Of a DNA stretch of 64,000 nucleotides, positions 42,134 to 51,613 are shown piece by piece. Positions within the stretch are counted from its first letter, which is position 1. Every line of letters starts with the position of its first letter. This stretch comes from Hydrogenophilales bacterium. GTDB taxonomy: Bacteria > Pseudomonadota > Gammaproteobacteria > Burkholderiales > Thiobacillaceae. The stretch is from contig JADJYY010000010.1 in NCBI GenBank assembly GCA_016719465.1, positions 48,805-112,804 on the forward strand, given 5' to 3'. Under the pieces are notes generated by a model, which was not told where the DNA came from, ran no database searches, and saw nothing but the letters and a program-made list of their open reading frames with translations. The position numbers were made by a program, and so were the translations under genes.

Positions 42134-43573
42134 TCACCCGGCCGCTGTGGCGTCCATGCCAATCACGTAGCGGTGCTTGCCGGAAACCGTGCGGGGAATG
42201 TCTTCCAGGTAATTCACCTGGAGCGTCATGTCCGGGTCCACCTCGGCGCGAAGGCGGGCGGCGAGATCGGACACGACGGTTTCCGCCAGGCGTTCCGGGG
42301 CGACCAGGTTGAGGTCGATGCGGTCCATGCCGCGCTGCACCCACTGGTACTGGCGGATCTGCGTGAGGCCGTAGAGCAGGCGGTTGAAGTAGGACGGATG
42401 GATGCGCTTGCCGTCCCGGGCCAGGATCAGGTCGTTGCGCCGGCACATGCCCATGGCCATGAGGGGAAACGGCGAACCGCAACCGCAGTCGCCGTCCAGC
42501 AGGCGGCCGGAGTCGCCGATGTCATAGCGGATGAAGGGCATCAGCCGGTTGGTGAGGGAAGTCACCAGCAAGCGGTCCTCGCCGTCCATGGGGCGGGATT
42601 CCAGGTACACCATGTCGGTGAACACGTGCATGTTGCCGTGGCGGCATTCGCAGGCCATGTTGGGCACCTCGCGGCTGCCGTACTGGTTGAACACCTTGCA
42701 GCCGAAAGCCCGTTGCATCAGTTCCCGTTGCTGGTCGTCGAGCACCTCGGCGGTGGAGTAAACGCCGATCAGGCTCCTTGGCATGGGCATGCGCTCGGCC
42801 AGCACGTGGCGGGCGACTTCCGTCAGCGCCGAGGCGTAGCCCTGCAGCAGGGTCGGGCGGTAAGCCTGGATGGCGCGGGCCCAGGCATGCAGGTTGGCCT
42901 CGCTGTATTCCCAGGCGGGGATGGTCCGCTCGGCGGCGATGAAATCGGCCAGGCCCGCGCCAAGTTGTCGGCCGAACACGCCGCCGGCCACCACGTCCTG
43001 GCGCGCGCCCCAGAAGTTGAGGATCTTCTGGCCCGGCCGCCAGCCGGACATCATGTAGCTTCGGCACATGCCCGCCCGCATCAGCTCGTGCTTGGCGTCG
43101 TCGTACCAGAAGGCCAGGGGCTTGCCGGTGGAGCCGCCGGTATGGCCGAGCCTGGCCCGGTCCCGGGCGCCCCGGGCCAGCAGGGCGTCCAGGTGGTCGC
43201 GGACGTCGTCCTTGGTCAGGATGGGCAGGGTGGAGAAGACACTCCCCACCCCAGCCCTCCCCGTGAACGGGGAGGGAGCCCCACTCTCCCCCGAGGGCGA
43301 TGGAGCAATCCCCTCCCCCGCTCGCGGGGGAGGTTGGGAGGGGGAGCGCGGTGGCATTGCCTCGGCAAGGGCCGCCAATACGCCCGCGTCGAATCGCTCC
43401 GCGTAGTAATCCGTGTTGGCGACGGCCCAGGCGACCATGTCGGCCAGGTCCCGGGCCTGCTTGTCCAGCAACTGTTCCTGGCTCAGGGCCTGGTTGCGCA
43501 ACAACTCGTCGAGCTGGGCATAACGAACGGGGTGGCGGCGCCGGTGCAGCCGGTGGCGCAGTCCTTCGATCAT
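42134..43573 (-). CDS. PaaK/CapK-like adenylate-forming ligase
   Basis: This 479-residue member of the phenylacetate-CoA ligase/CapK group activates a carboxylate with ATP. Visible are the P-loop-like HTGGSTGKPLAFWYD, NQYGSREVPNMACEC, FIRYDIGDSGRLLDG and the C-terminal VNYLEDIPRTVSGKHRYVI. A stretch of about 40 residues near residues 75-115 (rich in Pro, Ser and Gly) has no family counterpart and is encoded by palindromic repeats. The start overlaps the glycosyltransferase stop by 4 bases. The substrate is unknown; an acyl group for a glycan or lipid is plausible from context. Confidence 0.75.
   Translation of the reverse strand: MIEGLRHRLHRRRHPVRYAQLDELLRNQALSQEQLLDKQARDLADMVAWAVANTDYYAERFDAGVLAALAEAMPPRSPSQPPPRAGEGIAPSPSGESGAPSPFTGRAGVGSVFSTLPILTKDDVRDHLDALLARGARDRARLGHTGGSTGKPLAFWYDDAKHELMRAGMCRSYMMSGWRPGQKILNFWGARQDVVAGGVFGRQLGAGLADFIAAERTIPAWEYSEANLHAWARAIQAYRPTLLQGYASALTEVARHVLAERMPMPRSLIGVYSTAEVLDDQQRELMQRAFGCKVFNQYGSREVPNMACECRHGNMHVFTDMVYLESRPMDGEDRLLVTSLTNRLMPFIRYDIGDSGRLLDGDCGCGSPFPLMAMGMCRRNDLILARDGKRIHPSYFNRLLYGLTQIRQYQWVQRGMDRIDLNLVAPERLAETVVSDLAARLRAEVDPDMTLQVNYLEDIPRTVSGKHRYVIGMDATAAG
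43237..43345. repeat. palindromic repeats inserted in the CapK-like gene
   Basis: Two C/G-rich hairpins, CCCTCCCC-GTGAAC-GGGGAGGG and CCTCCCCCGC-TC-GCGGGGGAGG, lie about 35 bases apart and are read in frame as a low-complexity insert. They are related in type to the hemF insert. Confidence 0.65.
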
Positions 43574-45339
43574 GGCGCCAGGGCGGCCAGCGCCCGGCGC
43601 CAGGCCTCCCGGTCGCGCCGGAAGCCGGCGATCGCCGCGCGCTGGCGGGCGCGCCAGTCCGCGCGCCGGGAGGCCGATGCGATGTTCGCCAGGCAGGGCG
43701 AGCCTGGGCCGAAGTTGTGTTCCAGGTTGGCGGCGAAGGCGCGGAAGTTCTCCCGCGCCTCGGCCAGTTCATCGGCCTTGTTCCACCAGCGCGCGGGCTC
43801 GCCCAGCAAGCCCTCCATCACCGCCAGCTTGTCGCGGATGGCCCGGTGCCAGGCGCGGTATTTCTCCCCCATTTCCACCTGCATGGCTGCGAGGATGGCG
43901 TCGATCTCCGCCTCCTCCGGCGCCCGGCCCGGGAAGCCCCGCTCGGTCAGGCGCTCCATGGCGAACAACATGACGTCGCCGTGGAATTGCCGCTCGAATT
44001 CGCCACACAGGTCGATCTCCCCCTGTCGCACCAGGATGTCCGGGCGGAATTCGGAGGCGCCGGTGTCCGCCACGGTGCGCCGGTGCAGCATGGGCAGGTT
44101 GGCGGCGACGAAGCCGCCGCCCATCTCGGCGCGCAGCATGCGCCCCATGGTGGGGCCGGACATGCGCAGGCGCAGCGGCGCGAAGGGGATGAACCAGTCC
44201 AGGGCCTCGGGCCGGAACACGTAGTTGCCGGTATAGACGGTGCGCGCCGGTTGCAGGCTGGCCAGGGCGTCCGAATGGCTGTACCAGGTGACCCGGGTCG
44301 GGTGCTCGCCGTGGAAAAAGCTGTGCAACCGACGCGAGAAGGCCGCGAAGCAGTCGGCGTTGCTCGGACTTGCGCGCCCATCGCCGGGGACATCGCAATG
44401 AAAGCGATAGGCATCGGCGGCGTTGCGGAAGCCGAACAGATCGGCCATGTCGTGGTAGGCGGCGTCGCCCGAGCCGCGCGTATCGAGGACCGGCTGGCGG
44501 TAGGGCCGGCCCGGCTCGGCCCGGGCCATCTCGCTCAGGAAGCCGATGACGTCGTCGAGGAAATTGCCGGCCATCACCGCCGGCGACACCGGCGGATCGC
44601 CCACCACCTTGCCGGTGAGCACCCGGACGTCGGCGCGGCGGAATATCTCGTCCAGGTGGTAGAGGAAATTAACCGCGCACACCTCGCGCGCCCCCGCCGG
44701 GGTCGCCACCTTGACCTTGAACACCTGGTCGCCGTCGACGGTGAGGCACAGCAGCCTGGGGTCACGGGCCGCCATCCCGGCGAAACGCAGGTAGGCGATG
44801 TTGCGCGTCATGGCCTGGCCCTTGTGGGCGAAAGCCTCCCGGGCATGGACGCCGACGATGCCGGCCAGATCTGCGGCGGGCTCCAGGGAATCCAGCAGGG
44901 CGAGCTGTTCCTCCAGGCCGAAGTACTCCACCGCCAGCCCCTGGCCGGTGAAATCGCCGGCCAGGGCCCGGTGGGCGGCCATGGCGGCGGCGTCCCGGCT
45001 GTCGTCGGCCAGCAGCACGCGCACCTTGCGGTAACGTCCGTCCGCCATGCCGCCATAGCCGAAGGCGCGGCAGAGTTCCAGCAGGCTGTCCAGGCAGGCC
45101 CGGGTCTGGCGCGGGTTGTCCGCCACCGGGATGACGACGACGAAGCCGTGGCGTTCCTCGTGCCGCTCGACCAGCGACGCCTCCAGTTGCCGGTAGGCCG
45201 CCTGGCAGGGCGCCAGCAGGGCCTCGTTCAGGCCGCCGGCCCAGAGGGCCCGTTCAAGTTCGGCGATGGCCGCGCGTTGGCGTTCGATACCCGCGTCCGG
45301 GCCGGCGTCAGCGGCCGGACAGGTAAGTGGGGAAGGCAT
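43570..45339 (-). CDS. putative glycosyltransferase (GT-A-like)
   Basis: This 589-residue protein has no signal peptide. After about 60 residues it has a nucleotide-sugar-transferase-like start GFVVVIPVADNPRQTRACLDSLLELC, a later DDSRDAAAMAAH and a DxD-like metal motif in CLTVDGDQVF near residue 215. The rest (VLTGKVVGDPPVSPAVMAGNFLDDVIGFLSEMA and a helical C-terminus) matches no family I can name. It overlaps the ThDP-enzyme gene by 32 bases and the CapK-like gene by 4, so the three form one operon. The sugar donor and acceptor are unknown. Confidence 0.6.
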   Translation of the reverse strand: MPSPLTCPAADAGPDAGIERQRAAIAELERALWAGGLNEALLAPCQAAYRQLEASLVERHEERHGFVVVIPVADNPRQTRACLDSLLELCRAFGYGGMADGRYRKVRVLLADDSRDAAAMAAHRALAGDFTGQGLAVEYFGLEEQLALLDSLEPAADLAGIVGVHAREAFAHKGQAMTRNIAYLRFAGMAARDPRLLCLTVDGDQVFKVKVATPAGAREVCAVNFLYHLDEIFRRADVRVLTGKVVGDPPVSPAVMAGNFLDDVIGFLSEMARAEPGRPYRQPVLDTRGSGDAAYHDMADLFGFRNAADAYRFHCDVPGDGRASPSNADCFAAFSRRLHSFFHGEHPTRVTWYSHSDALASLQPARTVYTGNYVFRPEALDWFIPFAPLRLRMSGPTMGRMLRAEMGGGFVAANLPMLHRRTVADTGASEFRPDILVRQGEIDLCGEFERQFHGDVMLFAMERLTERGFPGRAPEEAEIDAILAAMQVEMGEKYRAWHRAIRDKLAVMEGLLGEPARWWNKADELAEARENFRAFAANLEHNFGPGSPCLANIASASRRADWRARQRAAIAGFRRDREAWRRALAALAP

Positions 45340-47027
45340 GCTTGTCGAGGGGGATCTCGATCAGGTTGATGGCGTTTTCCAGGTCCGCCTCGGCGAACAG
45401 GGTGTCGATGTCCGCTTCGCTGGCCAGATGGTGGTGGCGGATGCCGAAGGATTGCGCCAGCAGGCGGAAATCCGGATTGACGAAGTCGCAGTCCAGATAG
45501 CGCTCGCCGTAGAGCTGGAACTGGTTCTTGCGGATCAGGCCCATGCTGGCGTTGTTGATCACCACCACGTTGAGGGGCATGCCGTAGTTCACCGCCGTCA
45601 TCAGTTCCATGCAGCACATCTGGAAGCCGCCGTCGCCGAGGATGGCGAAGATCGGGCCGGTCCTGGCGAAGAAGCGCGCGCCGATGGCGGCGGGAATCGC
45701 GTGCCCCAGGGAAGAAATGCCGGAATTGGGGAAATAGTGGTTGGCGTGGGAGACATGGAAGTAGCTCTGGGCGAACACGATGTTGTCGTCGAAGATCAGC
45801 GCGTCGCGGGGGAAACGCGCGGCCAGCCCGGCGTAGAAGTGGCGCATCAGATGGAAGCGCGGATCCTCCCCGGCTTCGGCCTGGCCCGCGTCCTCGCCCG
45901 CACTCTCACCCAGCGGCGCGGACAGCCCCGCGATGGGCCTTGAGCCGGGCAACACGGGCTTCGGCCAGGCCGCCGGCATCCGTCCCGGGGGTGGACAGGG
46001 TGGCCAGCAGTTGCCCCAGCACCTCGCCGATATCGCCCTGGATCGCCACGTCCGGCCTGTACACCTTGCCCAGTTGCGCCGCGTCCCGGTCCACCTGGGC
46101 CACCTTCTTGCCGGCCAGCAGGCGCTCGTCCCACAGGTAGCTGGTGCGCTCGTTGAAGCCCGCGCCCAGGAAGATCACCAGGTCGGCGTGCTCCACCAGG
46201 TAGCGGTAAGCCGCGCCGTCGGAGGTGACGCCCAGGCAGCCCAGGGACAGGGGCGTGCCCTCGGCCACCACGCCCTTGCCCTTGAGGCTGGTGGCCACGG
46301 GGATGCCGTGGTCGCGGCTCAAGTTCGCCACCGCCTCCCTGGCGCCGGAACGGATGCAGCCATAGCCGGCGACGATGACCGGGCAGTCGGCGGCCCGGAT
46401 CAGGGACGCCAGTTCCGCCACGGGATCGGCGCGGAGCGCCGGCCCGGCGGAGGCATTCGGCGCGGGCCGGGGGAAATGCACGCCATCCAGGGCCGAGGCC
46501 GCCACCTTCTCCTTCTGCACGTTGTAGGGAATGCTCAGCAGCACCGGCCCGGGCTCGGGCCCCAGCAGGGCGCGGGCGGCCTGGTTCAGAACCTGGCCCA
46601 GGTAGTCGGTGCGCTCGATCACCTTGTGGTAGCGGGTGATGCCGGCGAACAGGGCGCCCTGGTCGATGGCCCCGCCCTCCCCCGAGCTTTCCTGCAGGCC
46701 GCCCTTGCCGAACAGATGGGTGGGCGTCTCGCCGGTGATCACCAGCACCGGCTGGCGTTCCGCGTAGGCGTTGGCGATGCCGGTCACCAGGTTGGTGGCG
46801 CCCGGCCCGGCCGTGGCGATGCAGGCGGAAACCCGATGGGAAATGCGCGCGTAGCCGCCGGCCATGAAGGCGGCGCCCTGCTCGTGCTTGACCAGCACGG
46901 TCTTCACCCTGGAACCGTACAGGCTGTCGTAGATGGGCAGCACATGGGCGCCGGGCATGCCGAAGACGACCTCGACGTCCAGGCGTTCCAGGAAACGGAC
47001 GATCAGTTGGCTGACGGAGATTTTCAT
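45308..47027 (-). pseudogene. ThDP-dependent enzyme (acetolactate-synthase-like), interrupted by a frameshift
   Basis: The first part (47027 to about 45926) encodes the pyrimidine-binding and central domains: QLIVRFLERLDVEVVFGMPGAHVLPIYD, the catalytic glutamate in VKHEQGAAFMAGGYAR, TAGPGATNLVTGIANA. The second part, in another frame down to 45308, encodes the thiamine diphosphate domain: NSGISSLGHAIPAAIGA and AILGDGGFQMCCMEL...NNASMGLI. A single extra base in the C run at 45926-45929 would explain the break. Joined, the length is about 572 residues, normal for the family. It is a sequencing error or recent inactivation. The reaction (2-oxoacid decarboxylation or ligation) is uncertain. Confidence 0.75.
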
Positions 47028-47177
47028 TGCATCGTGGCTGGACGGGCCTCGGGCCGGGCCCGACCTGGCCCCGCGGGTCCCGGAGTCCACATGGCATGGG
47101 CGCGGAAAGGAAGGGAATTTGAGCACAAGACGGGCCCGAGCGGAAACACGGGCGGGCTCTTTTACAATGCCGACACC

Positions 47178-48038
47178 ATGTCCACCGTCCCCAGCGCGCC
47201 TTCCGCCCCCGACCTTTCCCGCCCCCCCGGGCGCGCCGTGATCGTGGTCCTGGGCGCGGGCCGGAGCGGCACCTCCCTGCTCATGCAGGTGCTCGCCGCC
47301 CTGGGCATGGCGGTGTCGGAGCGCCTGATCGGGGCCGGCCGGGACAATCCCCGGGGCCACTTCGAGGACGCCCCCATCGTCCGCATCCAGGTCGACATGC
47401 TGCGGCGACTGGATGCCTGGCCCTACCATCCCTTGCCCCCGGACTGGCTCGACCACCCGGCCACGGCGACGGCGGAACGGGCCCTGGAAGACCTGCTGCG
47501 GGAACAACTGGAGCGGTGCGACGCGGGAAGGGCGCCCTGGGGCTTCAAGGACCCCCGCACCGCCGCTTTCCTGCCCCTGTGGCAACGACTTTTCGACCGG
47601 CTCGCCATCGCGCCCCGCTACCTGCTGGCCCTGCGCGACCCGGGCAGCGTCGTCCAGTCCTTCATGGCCGCCTATGGCGCCGGGGCGGACGAGGCGGAAT
47701 CCGTGTGGCTGCGGCGCACCGGTGACGCCCTCTGGCACACCGGGGCCCGCTGCCACCTGGTCCATTACGAGGACTGGTTCCGGCGGCCGGCGGCGATGGC
47801 GGCCGACCTGGCCCGCTTCGCCGGCCTGGCGGCGCCGGACCCGGCCCGGCTGTCGGACTTGCTGGCGCCCCTGATCCGTCCGGAACTGGACCGCTCGGGG
47901 CGGCTGCGCGCCGGCCTGGCCAACGCCGAGGCCCGCGCCCTGGCCCGGGCCCTGGAAGACTGCCGGGGCGACGATTTCGACCGGAACCGCCTGCTGGAAC
48001 GGGTGGCGGAACGGGTGGCACTGGCGCGGCGGACCTGA
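47178..48038 (+). CDS. sulfotransferase-family protein
   Basis: The 286-residue protein has the PAPS 5'-phosphosulfate loop as VVLGAGRSGTSLLMQVL near residues 22-38. It also has a WGFKDPRTAAFLPLW segment and RYLLALRDPGSVVQSF, which resembles the 3'-phosphate motif. Such proteins sulfate carbohydrates or lipids. It is divergent from the ThDP-glycosyltransferase-ligase operon, with 150 bases between the starts, and may act on the same product. The start is the ATG at 47178. Confidence 0.75.
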   Translation: MSTVPSAPSAPDLSRPPGRAVIVVLGAGRSGTSLLMQVLAALGMAVSERLIGAGRDNPRGHFEDAPIVRIQVDMLRRLDAWPYHPLPPDWLDHPATATAERALEDLLREQLERCDAGRAPWGFKDPRTAAFLPLWQRLFDRLAIAPRYLLALRDPGSVVQSFMAAYGAGADEAESVWLRRTGDALWHTGARCHLVHYEDWFRRPAAMAADLARFAGLAAPDPARLSDLLAPLIRPELDRSGRLRAGLANAEARALARALEDCRGDDFDRNRLLERVAERVALARRT

Positions 48039-48064
48039 ACGGCCGCCGAGCGGATCAGCCGGGC

Positions 48065-48511
48065 TCAGCGCTGGGACAGATTGGCGTGGAACAGGGCCTT
48101 GTGCACGTCGCCCAGGGAAACCATGCCTTCCAGCGTGTCCCCGGTCACCACCGGAATGCGCCGGAAGTTATGGCGGACCATGGTGGAGGCGGCCTGGAGC
48201 GCGTGCATTTCGGGGCTGACGCCGATCACCCGCGTGGACATGATGTCGGCGGTCTTCAGATGCATGACGTCCCGGTACTGGGCTTCCATGGCGGCGTAAT
48301 CCACGCCGACCATGCCGTCGCGGAAATCCGCCAGGGTGGGAAACAGCCGGGACAGCACGTCCTTCTCGGCGACGAAGCCCACCAGCCTGCCCGCCTCGAC
48401 CACCGGCAGGCCGGACAGGCGGTACAGGCACATGATGGACGACACCTCCAGCAGGGGGGTCTCGGGCGACACCGTGCGGGCGCGGGTGATCATGATGTCC
48501 TTGACGAGCAT
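48065..48511 (-). CDS. tandem CBS-domain protein
   Basis: The 148 residues from MLVKDIMITRARTVSPETPL form two CBS domains (VGFVAEKDVLSRL and VIGVSPEMHALQAASTMVRHNFRRIPVV...GMVSLGDVHKAL). The open frame continues upstream, but a start here fits the domain edge and lies just past the kinase gene's stop region. It is last in the nitrite assimilation operon order. A role in sensing adenine nucleotides is known for the fold; its partner here may be the adjacent kinase. Confidence 0.85.
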   Translation of the reverse strand: MLVKDIMITRARTVSPETPLLEVSSIMCLYRLSGLPVVEAGRLVGFVAEKDVLSRLFPTLADFRDGMVGVDYAAMEAQYRDVMHLKTADIMSTRVIGVSPEMHALQAASTMVRHNFRRIPVVTGDTLEGMVSLGDVHKALFHANLSQR

Positions 48512-48537
48512 GTCTTTTTCTCCATTGAAAGAAGGGT

Positions 48538-50223
48538 TCAGCCCGCCACCAGCAGGTAGGCGAGCAACAGGTTGAAGACCAGGGCGACCAGCGCCACCCC
48601 CTGCCAGAACCGCGCCGGGTCGCGCTCGACGGCGGGCGTCGGCCGCGGTCGCGTCAGGCGGCCGGCCTCGCCGCGCTCCAGGGCGACGAGGAACTCCTCG
48701 GCGGTTTCGAAGCGCGCCTCGGGATTCCTGGCGCAGGCCTTGAGCAGGATGTTTTCCAGCCAGGGCGGGATGTCGGGCCGGTAACGGCTGGGCGGCACCG
48801 GCTCGCCGAACCTGGGATGCTGGAAGGGCTCCACCTCGCCGTAGGGATACTTGCGGGTGAGCAGGTGGTAGAGGGTGACGCCGGCGGCGTAGAGGTCGGC
48901 GCGGGTGCCGAAGCGGGCGCCGGCGAACAATTCCGGCGCCAGGAAGCTGGGCGTGCCGGGCACCTCGCCGGCCGCCCGCGCCGGACAGGCCGGGCAATGG
49001 GCCACGCCCAGGTCCAGGACGCGCAGCTTGCCGGCGGTATCCAGATGCAGGTTGGCGGGCTTGATGTCGCGATGCAGGATGTCCAGGCGATGCAGGGCGC
49101 CCAGGGCCTTCATGAGGCGGATGCCCTGGCTGGCGACCTCGACGCAGGTGAAATGCTGGCCCGCGTCCAGGCGCCGCTGGAGGGACACGCCCTCATGCCA
49201 GCTCTGGACGAAGTAGAGGAAATTGCGCGAGGCCAGGGGCAGCACTTCCGGGAAATAGTGGGAATGCAGCCGCTTGCCCAGCCATTCCTCCATGAGCAAC
49301 CCCTCGGCGGCCTCCGCGTCCCCCGCCAGCAGGGGTTGCAGGGTCTTGAGCACCCAGCGCTGGCCGGTCCCGGCATGGCGCACGCGATACAGCAGGGTGG
49401 CGCGGGACTCGTGCAGCAGCGCCTCGACCCGGAAATCGTCCAGGTGCGCGCCCACATGCAGGCGGCCGGGCAGGGGCAGGTTCGCCAGGTCGGTGATCGG
49501 CGCCTCGTCCGCCGCCGCCACCTCCTTGACCCGGACCACCAGGGCGGTGGCGTTGTCCTGGCCGCCCCGGGCATGGGCCTCGCGCACCAGGGCGTTGGCG
49601 GCGAACTCGGGCGCGTGGTGCAATTGCATGAGCCGATGCAATGCCTGTTGCCCGAGGGGTTCCCAGACACCGTCGCTGACCAGCAGGAAGCGGTCGCCCG
49701 CCAGCAGTTCGCCGTCGCCGAAATCCGGCATGACATGGCTGTCCAGCCCCAGGGCCCGCTTCAGCACGTGGGACATGCCGGGCGTCTCCCAGACATGATC
49801 CGTGGTGAGTTGCTCGAATAGCTCGCCGCGCTGCCGATACAGGCGGCTGTCGCCGACATGGGCGTAGTGGTAGCGGCGTCCGCGCAGGGCCAGGGCGGTC
49901 AGGGTGGTGGCCATGCCGCCGGCCTCGTGGCGCGAGGCGGTCTGGCCCGAGAGCCAGCGGTTGATCGCGGCCAGCACCGTGGCGAAGGCGCGGGGAATCT
50001 CCCAGGTGTCGGGCGTGGCGTAGAAATCCGCGAGCAGGTTGCGCACCGCCGTCTCCGCCGCTTCGCGCCCATGGACGCCCCCCGACACCCCGTCCGCCAC
50101 CACCGCCAGAACCCCCCTTGTGGTGGTCTGGACGGCGTCCGGCGTCACGAAGCCACCGAAGTCCTCGTTGCGCTCGCGCGGCCCGGTCTCCGAGGCGTAG
50201 CCGAATTCAAGCTGTAGGGGCAT
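48538..50223 (-). CDS. fused PP2C-type phosphatase and Ser/Thr kinase with C-terminal membrane anchor
   Basis: The 561-residue protein joins a PP2C domain (about 1-235: RNEDFGGF, VVADGVSGGVHGREAA, HVGDSRLYR, LLVSDGVWE, GGQDNATALVV) to a Hanks kinase domain (about 265-525: RWVLKTL lysine, HRDIKPANLHLD catalytic loop, DLGVAH in place of DFG, GTPSFLAPELF). One helix follows at the very C-terminus (GVALVALVFNLLLAYLLVAG). The kinase faces the cytoplasm. It sits between the nitrate transporter and a CBS gene. In Pseudomonas aeruginosa a similar kinase gene (PA1782) lies between nirB and nasA, so the link to nitrate assimilation is conserved. Confidence 0.88.
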   Translation of the reverse strand: MPLQLEFGYASETGPRERNEDFGGFVTPDAVQTTTRGVLAVVADGVSGGVHGREAAETAVRNLLADFYATPDTWEIPRAFATVLAAINRWLSGQTASRHEAGGMATTLTALALRGRRYHYAHVGDSRLYRQRGELFEQLTTDHVWETPGMSHVLKRALGLDSHVMPDFGDGELLAGDRFLLVSDGVWEPLGQQALHRLMQLHHAPEFAANALVREAHARGGQDNATALVVRVKEVAAADEAPITDLANLPLPGRLHVGAHLDDFRVEALLHESRATLLYRVRHAGTGQRWVLKTLQPLLAGDAEAAEGLLMEEWLGKRLHSHYFPEVLPLASRNFLYFVQSWHEGVSLQRRLDAGQHFTCVEVASQGIRLMKALGALHRLDILHRDIKPANLHLDTAGKLRVLDLGVAHCPACPARAAGEVPGTPSFLAPELFAGARFGTRADLYAAGVTLYHLLTRKYPYGEVEPFQHPRFGEPVPPSRYRPDIPPWLENILLKACARNPEARFETAEEFLVALERGEAGRLTRPRPTPAVERDPARFWQGVALVALVFNLLLAYLLVAG

Positions 50224-50293
50224 GGGTTTGCTCGGAAGCGCGGAATGGAGCGGGATTTTCCCACTCCCTAGCCACCATTCCCCACTTTCCCGA

Positions 50294-51505
50294 TCACACC
50301 CTCGCCCCGGAAACCGCCGCCGCGCCCCAGGTGGTGCGCCAGCGGGTCTTCACCGCGGTCAGTCCGACCAGGGCCACCAGGCACAGGGCGACGAAGATCA
50401 GCAGGCCCGCCTGGTAACTCCCGGTCGCCCCCTTCAGGTAACCCAGGCTGGCCGCCAGGTAGAAGCCGCCGATGCCGCCGGCCATGCCGACGAAGCCGGT
50501 CATGACGCCGATTTCCTTGCGGAAGCGCTGGGGCACCAGCTGGAACACCGCGCCGTTGCCCACGCCCAGACTACCCATGCCGAGGATGAACCAGAGCAGG
50601 GCGATCCAGGGGCTGGGCGAGCCGAAGCTGGCGATGGTCAGGAACAGGGCCGCCGACAGATACATGGCCAGCAGGGTGCGGATGCCGCCGATGCGGTCCG
50701 CCAGGGCGCCGCCCAGGGGACGCACCAGGGAGCCGGCGAACACGCAGGCGGCGGTGAAATAGCCGGCGTGCACCGGGCTCATGCCGTACTGGTCGTTGAA
50801 ATAGATGGTCAGGCTGGAGGCCAGGCCGACGAAGCCGCCGAAGGTGCAGAAATAGAAGAACATGAACCACCAGGCGTCCTTGTCCCTAAGCACATGCAGA
50901 TACTGGTTCAGAGACTTGGGCGGCGGGCAATCCGGCGCATCCTTGGCGAACACCGAATAGACCAGGAAGGCCAGGACCACCGGGATCAGGGCCAGGCCGA
51001 ACACGTTGCCCCAGCCGAAGGCCACCGCCAGGCCGGGCGCGAACAGGGCGGCCAGGACCGTGCCGGAATTGCCGGCGCCGGCGATGCCCAGGGCCGTGCC
51101 CTGGTGCTGGGGCGGATACCAGCGCGAGGCCAGGGGCAACGCCACGGCGAAGGCCGCGCCGGCGAAACCCAGGGCCACGCCCAGGACCATCACCTCGCGG
51201 AAGCTGTGGATGCCCGCCAGCCAGGCCCAGGACAGGGCGGCGATGACGATGCCCTGGCCGATCCAGCCGGCCTTCTTGGGCCCCAGGTGGTCCACCAGCA
51301 CCCCCATGACCACCCGCAGCAAGCCGCCGGCCAGGACCGGCGTGGCTACCATGAGCCCCTTCTGGGAAGCCGTCAGTTCCAGGGTCGTGGCGATCTGCAC
51401 CGCCAGGGGGCCGAGCATCACCCAGATCATGAAGGCGACGTCGAAATAGAGAAACGCGGACAGCAGCGTGGGGGTGTGGCCGGATTGCCAGAATCCCTTG
51501 TTCAT
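50294..51505 (-). CDS. nasA: nitrate/nitrite MFS transporter (NarK/NasA type)
   Basis: This 403-residue major facilitator has about 12 membrane helices. Nitrate-porter features are the GFAGAAFAVALPLASRWYPP segment (helix 4-5 region), GIAGAGNSGTVLAALFAPGLA (nitrate signature in helix 5) and GVMTGFVGMAGGIGGFYLA (second signature). It probably imports nitrate or nitrite for the NirBD enzyme encoded upstream. The window thus has two nitrate uptake systems, this one and the ABC importer. Confidence 0.9.
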   Translation of the reverse strand: MNKGFWQSGHTPTLLSAFLYFDVAFMIWVMLGPLAVQIATTLELTASQKGLMVATPVLAGGLLRVVMGVLVDHLGPKKAGWIGQGIVIAALSWAWLAGIHSFREVMVLGVALGFAGAAFAVALPLASRWYPPQHQGTALGIAGAGNSGTVLAALFAPGLAVAFGWGNVFGLALIPVVLAFLVYSVFAKDAPDCPPPKSLNQYLHVLRDKDAWWFMFFYFCTFGGFVGLASSLTIYFNDQYGMSPVHAGYFTAACVFAGSLVRPLGGALADRIGGIRTLLAMYLSAALFLTIASFGSPSPWIALLWFILGMGSLGVGNGAVFQLVPQRFRKEIGVMTGFVGMAGGIGGFYLAASLGYLKGATGSYQAGLLIFVALCLVALVGLTAVKTRWRTTWGAAAVSGARV

Positions 51506-51613
51506 GAAGTGCTCCTTGCGGATTTCAGTTTGAGGTCGGCGCGAGCTGCTGATGCGGTTGGAACAGTGGTTCCCCTCTTTGTAAAGGGGGGATGGCCGTG
51601 ACGCGGATGGCGC

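Noticed and set aside
51506..51613. Terminator between nirD and the nitrate transporter gene
   Set aside because: A CCCCTCTTTGTAAAGGGGGG palindrome near 51575 is present, but it lacks a T-run and the genes look cotranscribed; it is more likely another dispersed repeat.
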